DNA from: Verrucomicrobiaceae bacterium
GTDB lineage: Bacteria; Verrucomicrobiota; Verrucomicrobiia; Verrucomicrobiales; Verrucomicrobiaceae
Length of the DNA: 64,000 bases
Reading direction: 5' to 3'
Assembly (NCBI GenBank): GCA_016713245.1
Contig: JADJPM010000004.1
Coordinates: 3,100,001 to 3,164,000, forward strand
Shown: positions 49,631-59,873 of the stretch, piece by piece
How positions within the stretch are numbered: position 1 is the stretch's first letter
Layout: each line of letters opens with the position of its first letter
Program-made: the position numbers and the translations under genes
The notes under the pieces: model-generated
Seen by the model: the letters and a program-made list of their open reading frames with translations, nothing else
Database searches by the model: none
What the model was told of the DNA's origin: nothing

Positions 49631-52600
49631 TCACTTCCCCGCCACCTTCGTTCCCTGGCTGGGGAGCGTGCGGACGCGCTGGGTCGGAGTGAGGCCGTAT
49701 TTGTTTGGCTCATACATGGCTTCGATGCGGGCGGGAGGGGCTGTGGTGTCACCTTCGGCGATGACGCGGGCGAGGTATTGGAGGGTGAACTTGCCTTTCG
49801 CGGGGGCGTAATCGGTGAAGAAGAGGGCGCGGTCGGTGCGGATCTCGCGGTGGTCGCAGAACCAGGGCTGGGTGCCGTCGGGGAGCTGCTCGCCTTCGCG
49901 GGCGTTCATGCTGGCGAACTCGGGATTGATGGCCTCGAACACGGAGGGAAGCGGATCGTCGATGGCGAGGTAGCGATCCCCACCGCCGATCTCGATGGCG
50001 AGGCTGACGACGACCATGTCGCCGACGCGGAGGTCGTCGATGCCTGTGGTGGTGCCGTCGATGTTGAGCTTCTCATAGCTGCGGGAGATGGCGTAGCCTT
50101 TGTTCTCCCCGGCGAACTCGCGGGAGGGCGGGAAGGACTTGGTTTCGATGCGACCGAAGACCTGGCGGTCGGCAGGCACTTTGATGCGCAGCGGCTTGGA
50201 AGCGATCTTGTCGTTGAGGACGAAGTTCACGCTCGCCGTGGTGGCGGGGCCGGTGAGGTTCAGCTCGGGGCTTTGCGCATCCCAGATGGCTTTCGCGAGC
50301 AGCGGGGAGCCGCTTTTCTTGAGGCTGCGCTCATACGCGGTGAGGGCGGTGAGCGTCCACGCGTTCGCGTAGGTGTTGCCCCAGTCGCCTTTGCCATTGC
50401 GGGACTGCAAAATGCTCACGGCGAGCTTTTCGGCATCTTCCGTGAGGCCGAGGTGGGTGTAGCAAATGAGGCGCAGGGCCTTGTTCACGCCGCTGCCGGC
50501 CCAATGGCCCCAGATGACAGGCGGAGGCGCAGGTGTGGCGGCTTTGGTGGTGGTCTTTTTCGTGCTGGCGGTGCTCTTTTTGCCCTTCGCGGATTTCTCC
50601 GAAGGCGGCGGCGCGGGAGGAGCGGGCGGCTTCCAGCCGAGTGTGTCCTTGATCTGCTGCTCCGGCGCATTGCTGAGGCACATGGAGAGCGCGAGGTAGA
50701 GGCGGGTGACCTCGGGAAGGCGGTCGCGTTTGGCAAAGAGGAGGTTCTGGTAGGCAGGCTCGGGCTTGCCGGCCTTCGACAGCGTGTAGAGAGCGAAGGC
50801 GCAATCGGTGATGACATACAGATCCTTCTCCTCTTCGAGGCCGCGGAGCTTCTTCGAGAGGAACTCAACGAGCTTGTTGATGGTCTCCTCCGGCACCGCG
50901 GCACCTTGATCACGAGCACGCAGCAGCATGAGGCCGCCGTAGGCGCTGCCCCAGAGCGTGGGCTCCTGACCGCCGGGCCAATAAGCGAGACCGCCTTCAT
51001 CGGTGGTCATTTGCAGCACCTTGTTCACGCCGGCCTGGATGGCGGCCTTGGCTTTGCCACCCGCGAGCTGCGCGGGGAAAAGAGCTTCGTAGCTGCCGAG
51101 GGCGAGCCAAGGCACGGTGGCAGAGGTGGTCTGCTCGACGCAGCCATAGGGATACTGCAGGACGTAATCGAGCGCATCGCGAGCCTCGTAGAGGCGGGTG
51201 TTGCTCACGCTGACGGAAAGCGAGCCTTCACCTTCCAAAAGGGCCGGATTGACCTTCTCGATGAGGTTCGCGGGCGGTTCCTTGCCGTCGATGCGCACGT
51301 AGCGCACATCGCGCAGCTCGGGCAGCGGATGCTTCACATCAAAAGTGGACTCCGTGGCGTCGTTGACGGCTTCGGGGAAGTCGAGGCTCTTCGTCACCCA
51401 CTTCCATTTTGAGGTGCCGAGATTCACAAACTGCACCGGGAAGGCCGTGGCGGCGGTTTCGCCCGCTTTGATGTCGAGGACGACCTTCTGCGTCTTCAAA
51501 TCGCCACCGACATCCGCTTTGAACGCGGCGGGGATGAAATCGCGCTTCTCAATGATGAAGCTGGCACCGCCATCGAGCTCCAGACTGACCTCGACCTTGC
51601 CGGAGTGCTTCGTGGTGTTGTGAACGATGCCTTTGACGAGCACTTCATCGCCGATGCGGGCAAAGCGCGGCACGGCAGGATCAATCATGAGCGGCTTGTT
51701 GATCGTGAAAGCACCTTCGCCGCTGCCAAAACGGTCCACGCCATGCGCGGCGACGGCCATGATGCGGTAGCGCGTGAGATTGTCCGGTGCGGTGACGCTG
51801 GCGCTGACCTTGCCTGCGGCATCCGTGGTGGCGGAGGCGAGCCAGAGCGGTGTGGCGACGAAGTTTTTGCGCACGGTGATGTTCCCCATCTGATGCTCAT
51901 CATCGCCACCGCCGATGACGAAGCCTTTGTTGCCACGATCCCGCGCGGCGATCTCTTCGGGCAGCAGGCCGTCGTAGGAGGTGAAGCTATCAATGGCGAG
52001 CGGGAACTCCGCGTGGAAGAACTCGGAAGGATTCGGGGTGACATGCGCCATGAGGCTCAGCACGCCTTCATCGACGGCGTAGAGCGTCACATCGGCTCCG
52101 CTGACTGGTTGGCCCTTCGCATCGGTGACGAGGGTGGAGACGTTCACGGTCTCCGCAGGCCGCACCTCGGCCTTATCCGATGAAATGGCGAGTTTGAGAT
52201 CCTTCGCATCGCTCACGACTTTGAGGGCGCAGTAGCCCACGCGATACTCGGGCATCTTGTCCTTCTTCGGGCTGCTGGCGCTGCCGCGGATGACGATGAC
52301 AGAAACAAACATGTTCGGAGCCTCGGCATCGCTGATGGGCACGCGGACGACGGGATTGTCGAGGGTGAGCTCGGTGGTGAAGCTGTGGTGGATCTTGTTG
52401 CGCTCCACCGTGACGAGGGCGGTGCCAGCGATGGGCGTTTTCACCACGATCACCGCTTCCTCGCCGGGTTTGTATTCGGTTTTCTCCGGCTGGAGGCTCA
52501 TGCGCGAGCCGTCTTCCATGGCCCAGGGGAACTCACTGCCGCCGACGACATAAAACGGCATGCGCGAGAGCACCTTCGTGCCATTTGGATCGACCGACTC

Positions 52601-55570
52601 CGCCGTGACAAAGTAGATGCCGCCATGAGTCGGCGTGAAGGGAATGGTGGCACTGTGAGCGCTGCCGCTCGTGGCGGGCTGCAAGTCGTGCGATTGCTTG
52701 TACTCTTCCAGAAGCACCACCTGGTCCTTGGTGGTCGTGCCGCCGCCTGCGGTGGCGATTTTCAGCGTGTGATACTGCTGACGCTCGATTTTGACATCGA
52801 CCTTCACCGGCACGCCGGGAGCCGCGCCTTTCGGGTCAATGCCGATGACTTCAAGATTTACCGCCTTGCCTGCCGTGGCGAAATACTCCGGTCCTTTCAA
52901 ACCAAGGATGAACTGCGCTCCAGGCACCTCGAACTCCTCGGCGGCGCTGACCGTCTGTTCATTCACATCGGTCACTTCGGCACTCACGCGGACTTTTTGC
53001 GGCAGCGCGGCACGATCTGGCGGCGGCATGGGCATCTCCAGCGTGGCGGTGCCGTCATCGGAGATGAGCAGGTCGCCATTCACGAACCACTCGGTCTCTT
53101 CGGTGTCGTTGCGATTGATGTAGTCGCCATCGGAATCGCGATCCTGCGCGTAGTGCGCCCAGGCGGGTGCATCGCCGAAGGAGTAATCTTTGAAGGTGGC
53201 GGGCGGCTGATACTGGCGGGTGGCGTTGGCACTCCATTCGATGCCAGCAACGGAGAGCGACTTGCCCATGTAGTAATTGGCCTTCAGCGGCACCTGGATG
53301 CGGTCTTTGGCAAACTGGATGGTCTTCGTGTCGAGCGTGACCTCGAAGGTGTTCGGCTTATAGTCATCAATGCGGAAGCTCATGCCGCCGCCGTTGCTCA
53401 CGTTGCTGTTCTCGTTCGACGTGGCGAGGCTGATGTTGAGGTCATACCAACCCGCGGGGCCGGTGGGCAGCGCGATGTCGTCCGCCCAGGCACCATTGGC
53501 CGTGAAGGTAACTTCTTTGTCCACCACCACGCGGTAACGCGGATCGCGAATCGTCAGACGGCCCGTCGCCGGAGCGGCATCGAGGCTCAAATCGTCACCG
53601 ACGAGCAAACGCGTGTGTGCTTTGAAGTGAGCCGTATCACCCGGCTTGTAGAGAGGGCGGTCGGAGAAGACAAACGTGCGGCGCTGCGGCTGCCAGACGC
53701 TTTCATAGGTCTGATTGATGTCCCATGGCACGCTGACGTTCGCGTCGCCGCCGTGGCACTCGATCACCGTGCAGTCGCCATCCTTCTCCGCGAGCACAAA
53801 GGCTGGCACGGCACTCGGCACCCGAGCGATGCCGCCCGCATCGGTATCGCCATAGCCGAGCAGCTTCGAATCGCTGTCCACCATCGTGAGTCGCACGCCA
53901 GGGATGGCTTTGCCGGTTTCGAGCGAGGTGGCATAGACGAGCGACTCCTTGCCATTGCTCTTCTGCATCAAACCGATGTCAGTGAACTGCACGAGCGTCT
54001 GTGTGACGACGCCTTTTTCCTTCAACCCGGCCGCTGCGCTGCCTTCCATCTCGATGAAGAGCGGTCCAGCGGCCTGCCCAGCGAGAATTTCACGCCAGTT
54101 GAGCTTCACGATCTCGCTTTGATCGAGCGGTTTGCTGATGGGGAAGCTGCGATCAAAGATCTGCGTGCCGGGATACTGGTCGATGGACGTCGTTTTGTAA
54201 GCCTGCTTTTGCTTGTCGTTGCCGTAGAAGGCCGTGCGATAGGCGCGATACATGTCGAGCGCCTTCAGCAGTTCGGGGCCGGTGAGCTTCTTCGCCCGCA
54301 CGCGGACCTGCGAGACGTTCGCGACGCTGAATTCATAGCTCGCGGAGCCTTTGGCCATCTGACCTTGGATGAAGGACGGCGCGGCCACATACGGCGGATT
54401 CGGCACGAAGGTGTCTTCACCGACGAATTCCGCACTCAGCGGCATGCCATCGCCCGAAATGAGTGTGGGCGAGACCTTCACTTTGTATTTCTTGTTCACC
54501 TCAAAGCCGCCCGTGAGGGTCAGCGTGCGACCGCTGATCTCGGCTTTGAGTTCACCCACAGGCGCAGGCTCGATGGAAACAAGGGCGGCGATCTTCTTGG
54601 CGAACTCGGCGATCTGCTCCGGCTTCATCGGCTCATCGGAGGGAGGGAGCAGGTTCTTGTTCGTGTTGATGTCGAGGTTGTAGGGCGCATCAAAGGGCGT
54701 GTGCGCGGAGATCGACTGCACGGCGAAGGCGCGGATCTCGCCCAGTTCGACTGAATCCCCCTTCACGAGTTGGTTGTGGCCGGAGGCGTTGGAAAGAGCT
54801 TCCACCAATTCGAGACGCCATTTGCCCACCGTCAGCGGCTGCGCGGGCTCCACCACCAGCGCACTCAGTCTCAGCGCATCGGCGGCTAGCGAAGGCTTCG
54901 CTTTGGCGATCTGCTCGGCCCAAGTCTGCTGCGGCTCCGCATTGCGCACCTCGAAATCCTTGCCCGTGGCATGCCTCACGACGGCAGCAATGCCTTCGGG
55001 ATTCTGCTCGGAGAGAAATTTGATGTGCTTGCCTGCATCGGCAGCGTTCACGTTGTCGTTGAACTCGAAGAGAAACTTTGGGCTGCGATTCTGCGCGTAG
55101 TCATCATACCACTTCGGATATTGGTCAGTGATCTGAAAGCGGGCGCTCTGCACGGAGTCGAGCGTATCTGTCGAGAGCGGCTTGCCCGCGAGATCCACGA
55201 GGCCACTGCGCAGTTTAAAATCATAGCTTGAAGCAAACTTCGGCGACTGAGCGAGCCTGAAATGGCCGCTGCGCGTGCTTGTCCATTCAAAGGTGCCCTG
55301 CAATTCCGGCACCACGATGACCGGTGCCTCGTTGTCCACCTTGCCGATCTTTTCCTTCGCCACCATCGGCGTGGGGAAGACGACCTCGATAGTGGAATCC
55401 GGCGCGAGTTCTGCCGGATTGATGCTGATCGTGGCTTTGAGAGCCGCAGCAGGTTTCGTTTCAGTGGCGGCAGCACGTCCCTTGATAGGAGCGGCGGAGA
55501 GAGACGGGGCGAACGTCGAAAGAGCCAGCATCATGGCCGGCAACAGCGCGAGGCTGAGAGATGTTTTCAT
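49631..55570 (-). CDS. Alpha-2-macroglobulin family protein with intact thioester motif
   Basis: The 1979-residue secreted protein (signal MKTSLSLALLPAMMLALSTFAPSLSA) has the bacterial A2M order: N-terminal MG-like domains, P-L-Y-K-P-G-D-T (about 645), the A2M domain with P-L-W-L-A-S, and the thioester domain with Y-G-C-V-E-Q-T (Cys1477, Gln1480). The alpha-helical thioester domain and receptor-like end follow. A2Ms trap proteases. No penicillin-binding protein 1C gene, the usual neighbour of bacterial A2M genes, is seen here. Confidence 0.9.
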   Translation of the reverse strand: MKTSLSLALLPAMMLALSTFAPSLSAAPIKGRAAATETKPAAALKATISINPAELAPDSTIEVVFPTPMVAKEKIGKVDNEAPVIVVPELQGTFEWTSTRSGHFRLAQSPKFASSYDFKLRSGLVDLAGKPLSTDTLDSVQSARFQITDQYPKWYDDYAQNRSPKFLFEFNDNVNAADAGKHIKFLSEQNPEGIAAVVRHATGKDFEVRNAEPQQTWAEQIAKAKPSLAADALRLSALVVEPAQPLTVGKWRLELVEALSNASGHNQLVKGDSVELGEIRAFAVQSISAHTPFDAPYNLDINTNKNLLPPSDEPMKPEQIAEFAKKIAALVSIEPAPVGELKAEISGRTLTLTGGFEVNKKYKVKVSPTLISGDGMPLSAEFVGEDTFVPNPPYVAAPSFIQGQMAKGSASYEFSVANVSQVRVRAKKLTGPELLKALDMYRAYRTAFYGNDKQKQAYKTTSIDQYPGTQIFDRSFPISKPLDQSEIVKLNWREILAGQAAGPLFIEMEGSAAAGLKEKGVVTQTLVQFTDIGLMQKSNGKESLVYATSLETGKAIPGVRLTMVDSDSKLLGYGDTDAGGIARVPSAVPAFVLAEKDGDCTVIECHGGDANVSVPWDINQTYESVWQPQRRTFVFSDRPLYKPGDTAHFKAHTRLLVGDDLSLDAAPATGRLTIRDPRYRVVVDKEVTFTANGAWADDIALPTGPAGWYDLNISLATSNENSNVSNGGGMSFRIDDYKPNTFEVTLDTKTIQFAKDRIQVPLKANYYMGKSLSVAGIEWSANATRQYQPPATFKDYSFGDAPAWAHYAQDRDSDGDYINRNDTEETEWFVNGDLLISDDGTATLEMPMPPPDRAALPQKVRVSAEVTDVNEQTVSAAEEFEVPGAQFILGLKGPEYFATAGKAVNLEVIGIDPKGAAPGVPVKVDVKIERQQYHTLKIATAGGGTTTKDQVVLLEEYKQSHDLQPATSGSAHSATIPFTPTHGGIYFVTAESVDPNGTKVLSRMPFYVVGGSEFPWAMEDGSRMSLQPEKTEYKPGEEAVIVVKTPIAGTALVTVERNKIHHSFTTELTLDNPVVRVPISDAEAPNMFVSVIVIRGSASSPKKDKMPEYRVGYCALKVVSDAKDLKLAISSDKAEVRPAETVNVSTLVTDAKGQPVSGADVTLYAVDEGVLSLMAHVTPNPSEFFHAEFPLAIDSFTSYDGLLPEEIAARDRGNKGFVIGGGDDEHQMGNITVRKNFVATPLWLASATTDAAGKVSASVTAPDNLTRYRIMAVAAHGVDRFGSGEGAFTINKPLMIDPAVPRFARIGDEVLVKGIVHNTTKHSGKVEVSLELDGGASFIIEKRDFIPAAFKADVGGDLKTQKVVLDIKAGETAATAFPVQFVNLGTSKWKWVTKSLDFPEAVNDATESTFDVKHPLPELRDVRYVRIDGKEPPANLIEKVNPALLEGEGSLSVSVSNTRLYEARDALDYVLQYPYGCVEQTTSATVPWLALGSYEALFPAQLAGGKAKAAIQAGVNKVLQMTTDEGGLAYWPGGQEPTLWGSAYGGLMLLRARDQGAAVPEETINKLVEFLSKKLRGLEEEKDLYVITDCAFALYTLSKAGKPEPAYQNLLFAKRDRLPEVTRLYLALSMCLSNAPEQQIKDTLGWKPPAPPAPPPSEKSAKGKKSTASTKKTTTKAATPAPPPVIWGHWAGSGVNKALRLICYTHLGLTEDAEKLAVSILQSRNGKGDWGNTYANAWTLTALTAYERSLKKSGSPLLAKAIWDAQSPELNLTGPATTASVNFVLNDKIASKPLRIKVPADRQVFGRIETKSFPPSREFAGENKGYAISRSYEKLNIDGTTTGIDDLRVGDMVVVSLAIEIGGGDRYLAIDDPLPSVFEAINPEFASMNAREGEQLPDGTQPWFCDHREIRTDRALFFTDYAPAKGKFTLQYLARVIAEGDTTAPPARIEAMYEPNKYGLTPTQRVRTLPSQGTKVAGK

Positions 55571-55639
55571 GGGTGAGCGGAGACCGCTCGGAGAGTAGCA
55601 CCGCCGCAGAGCGTGCGAGTGAAATGTTGGTGAATTTGT

Positions 55640-56443
55640 TCACGTCATCCATTCCCTTGCGAGCAAGGCGCACTTCCGCTCATGGCCCCAGCGATACTGG
55701 CCGATGACGCCCGTTTCGCGGATGACGCGGTGGCAAGGAATCAGGTAGGCCAGCGGATTGGCTCCCACGGCCGTACCGACGGCGCGGGAGGCTCCGGGCG
55801 AGCCGATGGCTTTGGCGAGATGGCCGTAGCTCACGACCGAGCCGGTCGGAATGCGTAGAAGCGCACGCCACACACGAAGTTGGAAGGGTGTGGCACGAAC
55901 AAAGGCCTTCAAGGCACTCCCCTGCCCTGGCTGGAAGATCTGCGCGGCGATTTCACGCACGCTGGCATCACTCCAGCGAATTTGAGCCTTCGGCCAAGCG
56001 GCTTCGAGAGGTGCTCCGTCCTCGTTTTCGACGAAAGCGAGATAACAAAGGCCTCGCGGACCATGGGCAAGGCAGGCGAGGCCAAAGGGCGTCTCGGCAA
56101 AGCCCGCGACGATCTCCCAACCTTCGCCACCTGCTTTGATTTCGCCGGGCGAGGCTGCTTCGAGAGTCACGCAGAGATCATGAAGACGGCTGGGCGACGA
56201 CAAACCAGTGCCGAGCGCCGCATCGAGCACGCTTTCACCACGCAGGAGACGTTCGCGGGCTTTTTCGGCCGTGAGGCATTGAAGGAAGTCCTTTGGCGTC
56301 ACACCGGCCCAACGGCTGAAAAGGCGGTGAAAGTGCGATTCGCTCAATCCGATCTCGGCAGCGAGCACTTCCAGCCCCGGCTGCTCATGCTGGTGAGCAT
56401 CCAGGTAGCGGATGATGCGGGCCACACGCTCGTAATCGTTCAT
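55640..56443 (-). CDS. AraC-type regulator fused to methylated-DNA-[protein]-cysteine S-methyltransferase
   Basis: ATG 56443 gives MNDYERVARIIRYLD and 267 residues. An AraC-type helix-turn-helix domain (1-95) precedes an Ogt/AdaB domain with the active Cys237 in P-C-H-R-V and the recognition segment R-A-V-G-T-A-V-G-A-N-P. The Ada N-terminal zinc domain (AdaA Cys cluster) is absent, so it probably repairs O6-alkylguanine and may regulate, without the phosphotriester sensor. Confidence 0.9.
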   Translation of the reverse strand: MNDYERVARIIRYLDAHQHEQPGLEVLAAEIGLSESHFHRLFSRWAGVTPKDFLQCLTAEKARERLLRGESVLDAALGTGLSSPSRLHDLCVTLEAASPGEIKAGGEGWEIVAGFAETPFGLACLAHGPRGLCYLAFVENEDGAPLEAAWPKAQIRWSDASVREIAAQIFQPGQGSALKAFVRATPFQLRVWRALLRIPTGSVVSYGHLAKAIGSPGASRAVGTAVGANPLAYLIPCHRVIRETGVIGQYRWGHERKCALLAREWMT

Positions 56444-56551
56444 GTGACGATTCTGGCGCGAAGTCGCCGTCGAGCCACCCGGTTCTTGCGGTGAATGGAT
56501 TTGCTCGAAAATCTTGCCGGGGCACTTCAACGCCCTAGAGTTTCATTCCCC

Positions 56552-57280
56552 ATGCCCGAAGCCCCCAAACAACCGCACCCTCTTGGCGACCTGCTCCTGA
56601 CCGTCGTGCTCCCCTCGCTCGTGTTGGAGCATCTGAGCAAGCCAGAGCGACTCGGCCCGGCTTGGGCACTGGTGGCGGCGCTCATTCTACCACTCGGATT
56701 TGGCATCTGGTGCTTCATGCAAAAGCGCGGGCTGAACTTCTTTTCCATCTTCGGCCTCATCGCGGTGATCGTGACCGGCGGTCTGGGCTTGTTGAAGCTC
56801 GATCCGGTGTGGTTCGCAGCCAAGGAAGCGGCGTTTCCGATGTTTCTTGGCCTCGCCTTTCCTCTCAGCCTACGCTGGGGACGGCCGCTGGTGTCCGAAC
56901 TCCTGCTCAACCCGCAGGTCATCAATGTGCCGCTCATCAACAAGTCCCTCGACACAACGGAAAAAATGCTCGGCTTTGATGGGCTGCTGCGCCGCTCCTC
57001 CTGGGGCATGGCGCTGACGATGCTCGGCAGTGCCGTGGCCAATTTTGCCCTCGCCTGGTATCTGCTCAATGGCCAAGTCCCCGGCAGCGAGGCCTACACG
57101 AAGGCCATTGGTCGGCTGAACTGGGTGAGCTTCATCGTCATCGGCATCCCGCTCGTCGCCGCGACGATGGGACTGCTCTTCTGGATGCTGCGTGGCATCT
57201 CGACGCTCACCGGATTGGAACGCGATGACTTCATGAATGGCGGCCAAACGGTGCGCCGTCAGGTGAGCAACCCGCCGTGA
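56552..57280 (+). CDS. VC0807-family membrane protein
   Basis: ATG 56552 gives MPEAPKQPHPLGDLL and 242 residues with about five to six hydrophobic segments. The layout and the segments A-L-I-L-P-L-G-F-G-I-W and N-F-A-L-A-W-Y-L-L fit the VC0807 family (distantly like intracellular septation protein A). Function unknown. The stop overlaps an in-frame alternative start of the next gene. Confidence 0.65.
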   Translation: MPEAPKQPHPLGDLLLTVVLPSLVLEHLSKPERLGPAWALVAALILPLGFGIWCFMQKRGLNFFSIFGLIAVIVTGGLGLLKLDPVWFAAKEAAFPMFLGLAFPLSLRWGRPLVSELLLNPQVINVPLINKSLDTTEKMLGFDGLLRRSSWGMALTMLGSAVANFALAWYLLNGQVPGSEAYTKAIGRLNWVSFIVIGIPLVAATMGLLFWMLRGISTLTGLERDDFMNGGQTVRRQVSNPP

Positions 57281-57342
57281 AGGGTAAAAAAGAAGGTTTG
57301 CGAAGAAGAACTGGCCTGTGGCGGGCGATACTGCGGTCCACA

Positions 57343-59841
57343 ATGATCAAATCCGCTCTCCTGCTCCCGTTCCTTCTCGCCGCGCCGCTTTCGGCTGCCG
57401 AAGTCTTTGAAGCCGCGCTGGGTCGTGAGGCCGAACTTCCCAAAGGTAAGGAAGCTGATGGCATCCTCGGTGATTTCGTACTGCGCAGTGACAAGGTGGA
57501 GGCCACGATCTCCCACAATGCGCCGAACCGCCGGGCCAACATGAGCACCTTTTACGGCGAGGACGGCGTCACGCCGGGTGCCATGTATGACCTCACGCTA
57601 CGAGGTGCGGGCAATGACCAGCTCGTGATCTACAGCCCCTGCGGCCACGGCCAGGTCAGCTATGTAAAGATCGCCAACGTGAAGGAGGAAGGCAGTGCGG
57701 CGGTGGAATCGGTGACGACGGCAGCAAAGAACAGCGGCGTCTTCAAGCGGCATGAATACCGCGTCAAAGACGGCGTGCAGGGCATCTTCATCACCACCGT
57801 GCTGCGCAACGAGACGGACAAACCGCAGAAGACCTTTACCAAGGATGACTTCACCCGCTTCGACAGCACCGGAACGACCACCGACGGCATTCGCTGGGCC
57901 GATGCGATCAATCCGGCGCACAAATGCGGTTATGCCTTCGCCACGCTGAGTGTCAGTGGCATCGACAAGCTGGCCGACACCATCGAATTGCAGCCAAAGC
58001 AGGAAGTCGTCATCTCGCGCTTCTTTGCCGTCGGCACCTCGCCAGCGCAGGCAGTGGGTGACGTGCGTGCGGTGAAGGGTGACAAGGTCGCTCTCGTCAG
58101 CGGGCAGATCACCGGTGCGGATGGCAAAGGCATCGCCACGGCCATGATCCTCGTTCCCGAAGGGAAAAAAACGATTTTGGGCTACCCCGATGCCGAGGGC
58201 AATTTCAGCCTGAAACTGCCAGCGAACCTCACGGAGCTCGTCGTCACCGATTTGGGCCGCCCGGATGCCAAACTCAGTCTCGCCGCGCCAAAAGTCGCGA
58301 TGCAAGCCGCTGCGGGCATTCGTTTTGCCATCACCGGTGAAGACGGCCAGCCCCTGCCCTGCAAAGCGCACTTTGCGCCGCTCGACGAGAAAGCGCCGAA
58401 GCTCGATCTCGGCCCGAAATGGCGTGCTCATGGCTGTGTGGACCAGTATCACAGCGAGAACGGCCACTTCACCCAGCAGCTCACGCCGGGGAAATACCAT
58501 GTCGTCGTCGTTCGCGGGCCAGAGTATGCCCACCTCGCCCAAGACATCACGGTGGAAGCAGGCAAGGTCGTCGAGTTCAAAGGCACGCTGAAGCGCTTGG
58601 TGGACTCGAAAGGCTGGATCAGCACCGACTTTCACAACCACAGCACGCCCAGCGGTGACAACGTCTGCGACACCGATGGTCGCCTCATCAACATCGCCGC
58701 CGAGCATCTTGAGTTTGCTCCGACCACCGAGCACAACCGCCTCTACGACTGGGAGCCCACCATCAAAACCCTCGGCCTCGAAGACCACATCAAGACGGTC
58801 AAGGGCATGGAACTGACCGGCAGTCGCCAGCACTTCAATGCCTTCCCGTTTGAGCCGGAGCCGCTGAAGCAGGATGGTGGCGCTCCCGTATGGAATGATG
58901 ATCCTCGCATCACCGCCCTCACCCTCCGCCGCTGGCAGGGCGAGCGGGCGGACCGCTGGATTCAGTTCAACCATCCCGACCTCGGGAACATGTTCAACGA
59001 CCGCAACAGCGATGGCTTGGCTGATGGTGGCTTCGTCGGTGTGGGTGACATGATCGATGGTTCCGAAAGCGAAAACGGCCCCGGCACGGACATCCTCGCC
59101 GAGGCACCTTTCAAGCTCAGCCGCCCTGCCGGTTCGCTCGCCATGAAAGCCAGCACCGTCCGCGAATTCATCTGGCGCCAGCTTTTGAATCAAGGCCATC
59201 GCCTCGTCGCGGTGGGCGTGGCAGATGCGCACAGCGTGTATGGCAATGGTGTCGGCTGCTGGCGCTGCTACCTGCCATCGAGCACCGATGCACCTGCGAA
59301 GATCGATTGGGCGGAGCTTTCCCCGCACGCCAAAGCCGGGCACATGATCCTGAGCACCGGCCCCTTCCTCGAAGTGACCACGCAGAATGGCAAAATCGCC
59401 GGGGATGACGACCGTTGCACCGGTGGCATCGACCTCAATGTCCGCGTGCAATGCACCGACTGGATGGACATCGACCGCGTTCAGGTCCTCGTGAACTCCC
59501 GCCCTGATCCGAAGCTCAATTTCACCCGCCAAAGCCATCCACAGATGTTCAAGGACGGCGTGGTGAAGTTCGCGGAGAAGATTCATGTGCCACTCCAGCA
59601 AGATGCGCATCTCATTGTCGTGGCCATCGACGAAGACGGCAATGAAGCCATCGGCTTTGGCACCAGCGACTACGCCAAGATGCGCCCCTGCGCCTACAAC
59701 AACCCCATCTGGGTCGATGCCGATGGCAATGGCTTTAAACCCAACTACGACACGCTCGGTTTTGACCTGCCTGTAGGCGGCTTGAATGCAGACAAAGCCA
59801 AAGCCCAACTCGAGCGAGCGGGAATGGGTGAGAAAAAGTAA
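57343..59841 (+). CDS. Secreted CehA/McbA family metallohydrolase (PHP superfamily)
   Basis: ATG 57343 gives MIKSALLLPFLLAAPLSAAE (signal) and 832 residues. After two beta-sandwich/carboxypeptidase-regulatory-like regions, the PHP domain begins near 425 with T-D-F-H-N-H-S-T-P-S-G-D-N and A-P-T-T-E-H-N-R-L-Y-D-W, metal-binding His-x-His and Glu-His motifs, continuing with V-G-V-A-D-A-H-S. Family members hydrolyse esters or carbamates; the natural substrate is unknown. Confidence 0.85.
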   Translation: MIKSALLLPFLLAAPLSAAEVFEAALGREAELPKGKEADGILGDFVLRSDKVEATISHNAPNRRANMSTFYGEDGVTPGAMYDLTLRGAGNDQLVIYSPCGHGQVSYVKIANVKEEGSAAVESVTTAAKNSGVFKRHEYRVKDGVQGIFITTVLRNETDKPQKTFTKDDFTRFDSTGTTTDGIRWADAINPAHKCGYAFATLSVSGIDKLADTIELQPKQEVVISRFFAVGTSPAQAVGDVRAVKGDKVALVSGQITGADGKGIATAMILVPEGKKTILGYPDAEGNFSLKLPANLTELVVTDLGRPDAKLSLAAPKVAMQAAAGIRFAITGEDGQPLPCKAHFAPLDEKAPKLDLGPKWRAHGCVDQYHSENGHFTQQLTPGKYHVVVVRGPEYAHLAQDITVEAGKVVEFKGTLKRLVDSKGWISTDFHNHSTPSGDNVCDTDGRLINIAAEHLEFAPTTEHNRLYDWEPTIKTLGLEDHIKTVKGMELTGSRQHFNAFPFEPEPLKQDGGAPVWNDDPRITALTLRRWQGERADRWIQFNHPDLGNMFNDRNSDGLADGGFVGVGDMIDGSESENGPGTDILAEAPFKLSRPAGSLAMKASTVREFIWRQLLNQGHRLVAVGVADAHSVYGNGVGCWRCYLPSSTDAPAKIDWAELSPHAKAGHMILSTGPFLEVTTQNGKIAGDDDRCTGGIDLNVRVQCTDWMDIDRVQVLVNSRPDPKLNFTRQSHPQMFKDGVVKFAEKIHVPLQQDAHLIVVAIDEDGNEAIGFGTSDYAKMRPCAYNNPIWVDADGNGFKPNYDTLGFDLPVGGLNADKAKAQLERAGMGEKK

Positions 59842-59873
59842 TCCCCATCAGAACCCAGGATTCAGCCATTTCC

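Noticed and set aside
57598..59808. A 736-codon open frame antisense to the CehA/McbA-type hydrolase gene
   Set aside because: It is a shadow of high-GC coding DNA; its translation has no family motifs, while the sense strand has a signal peptide and PHP motifs.
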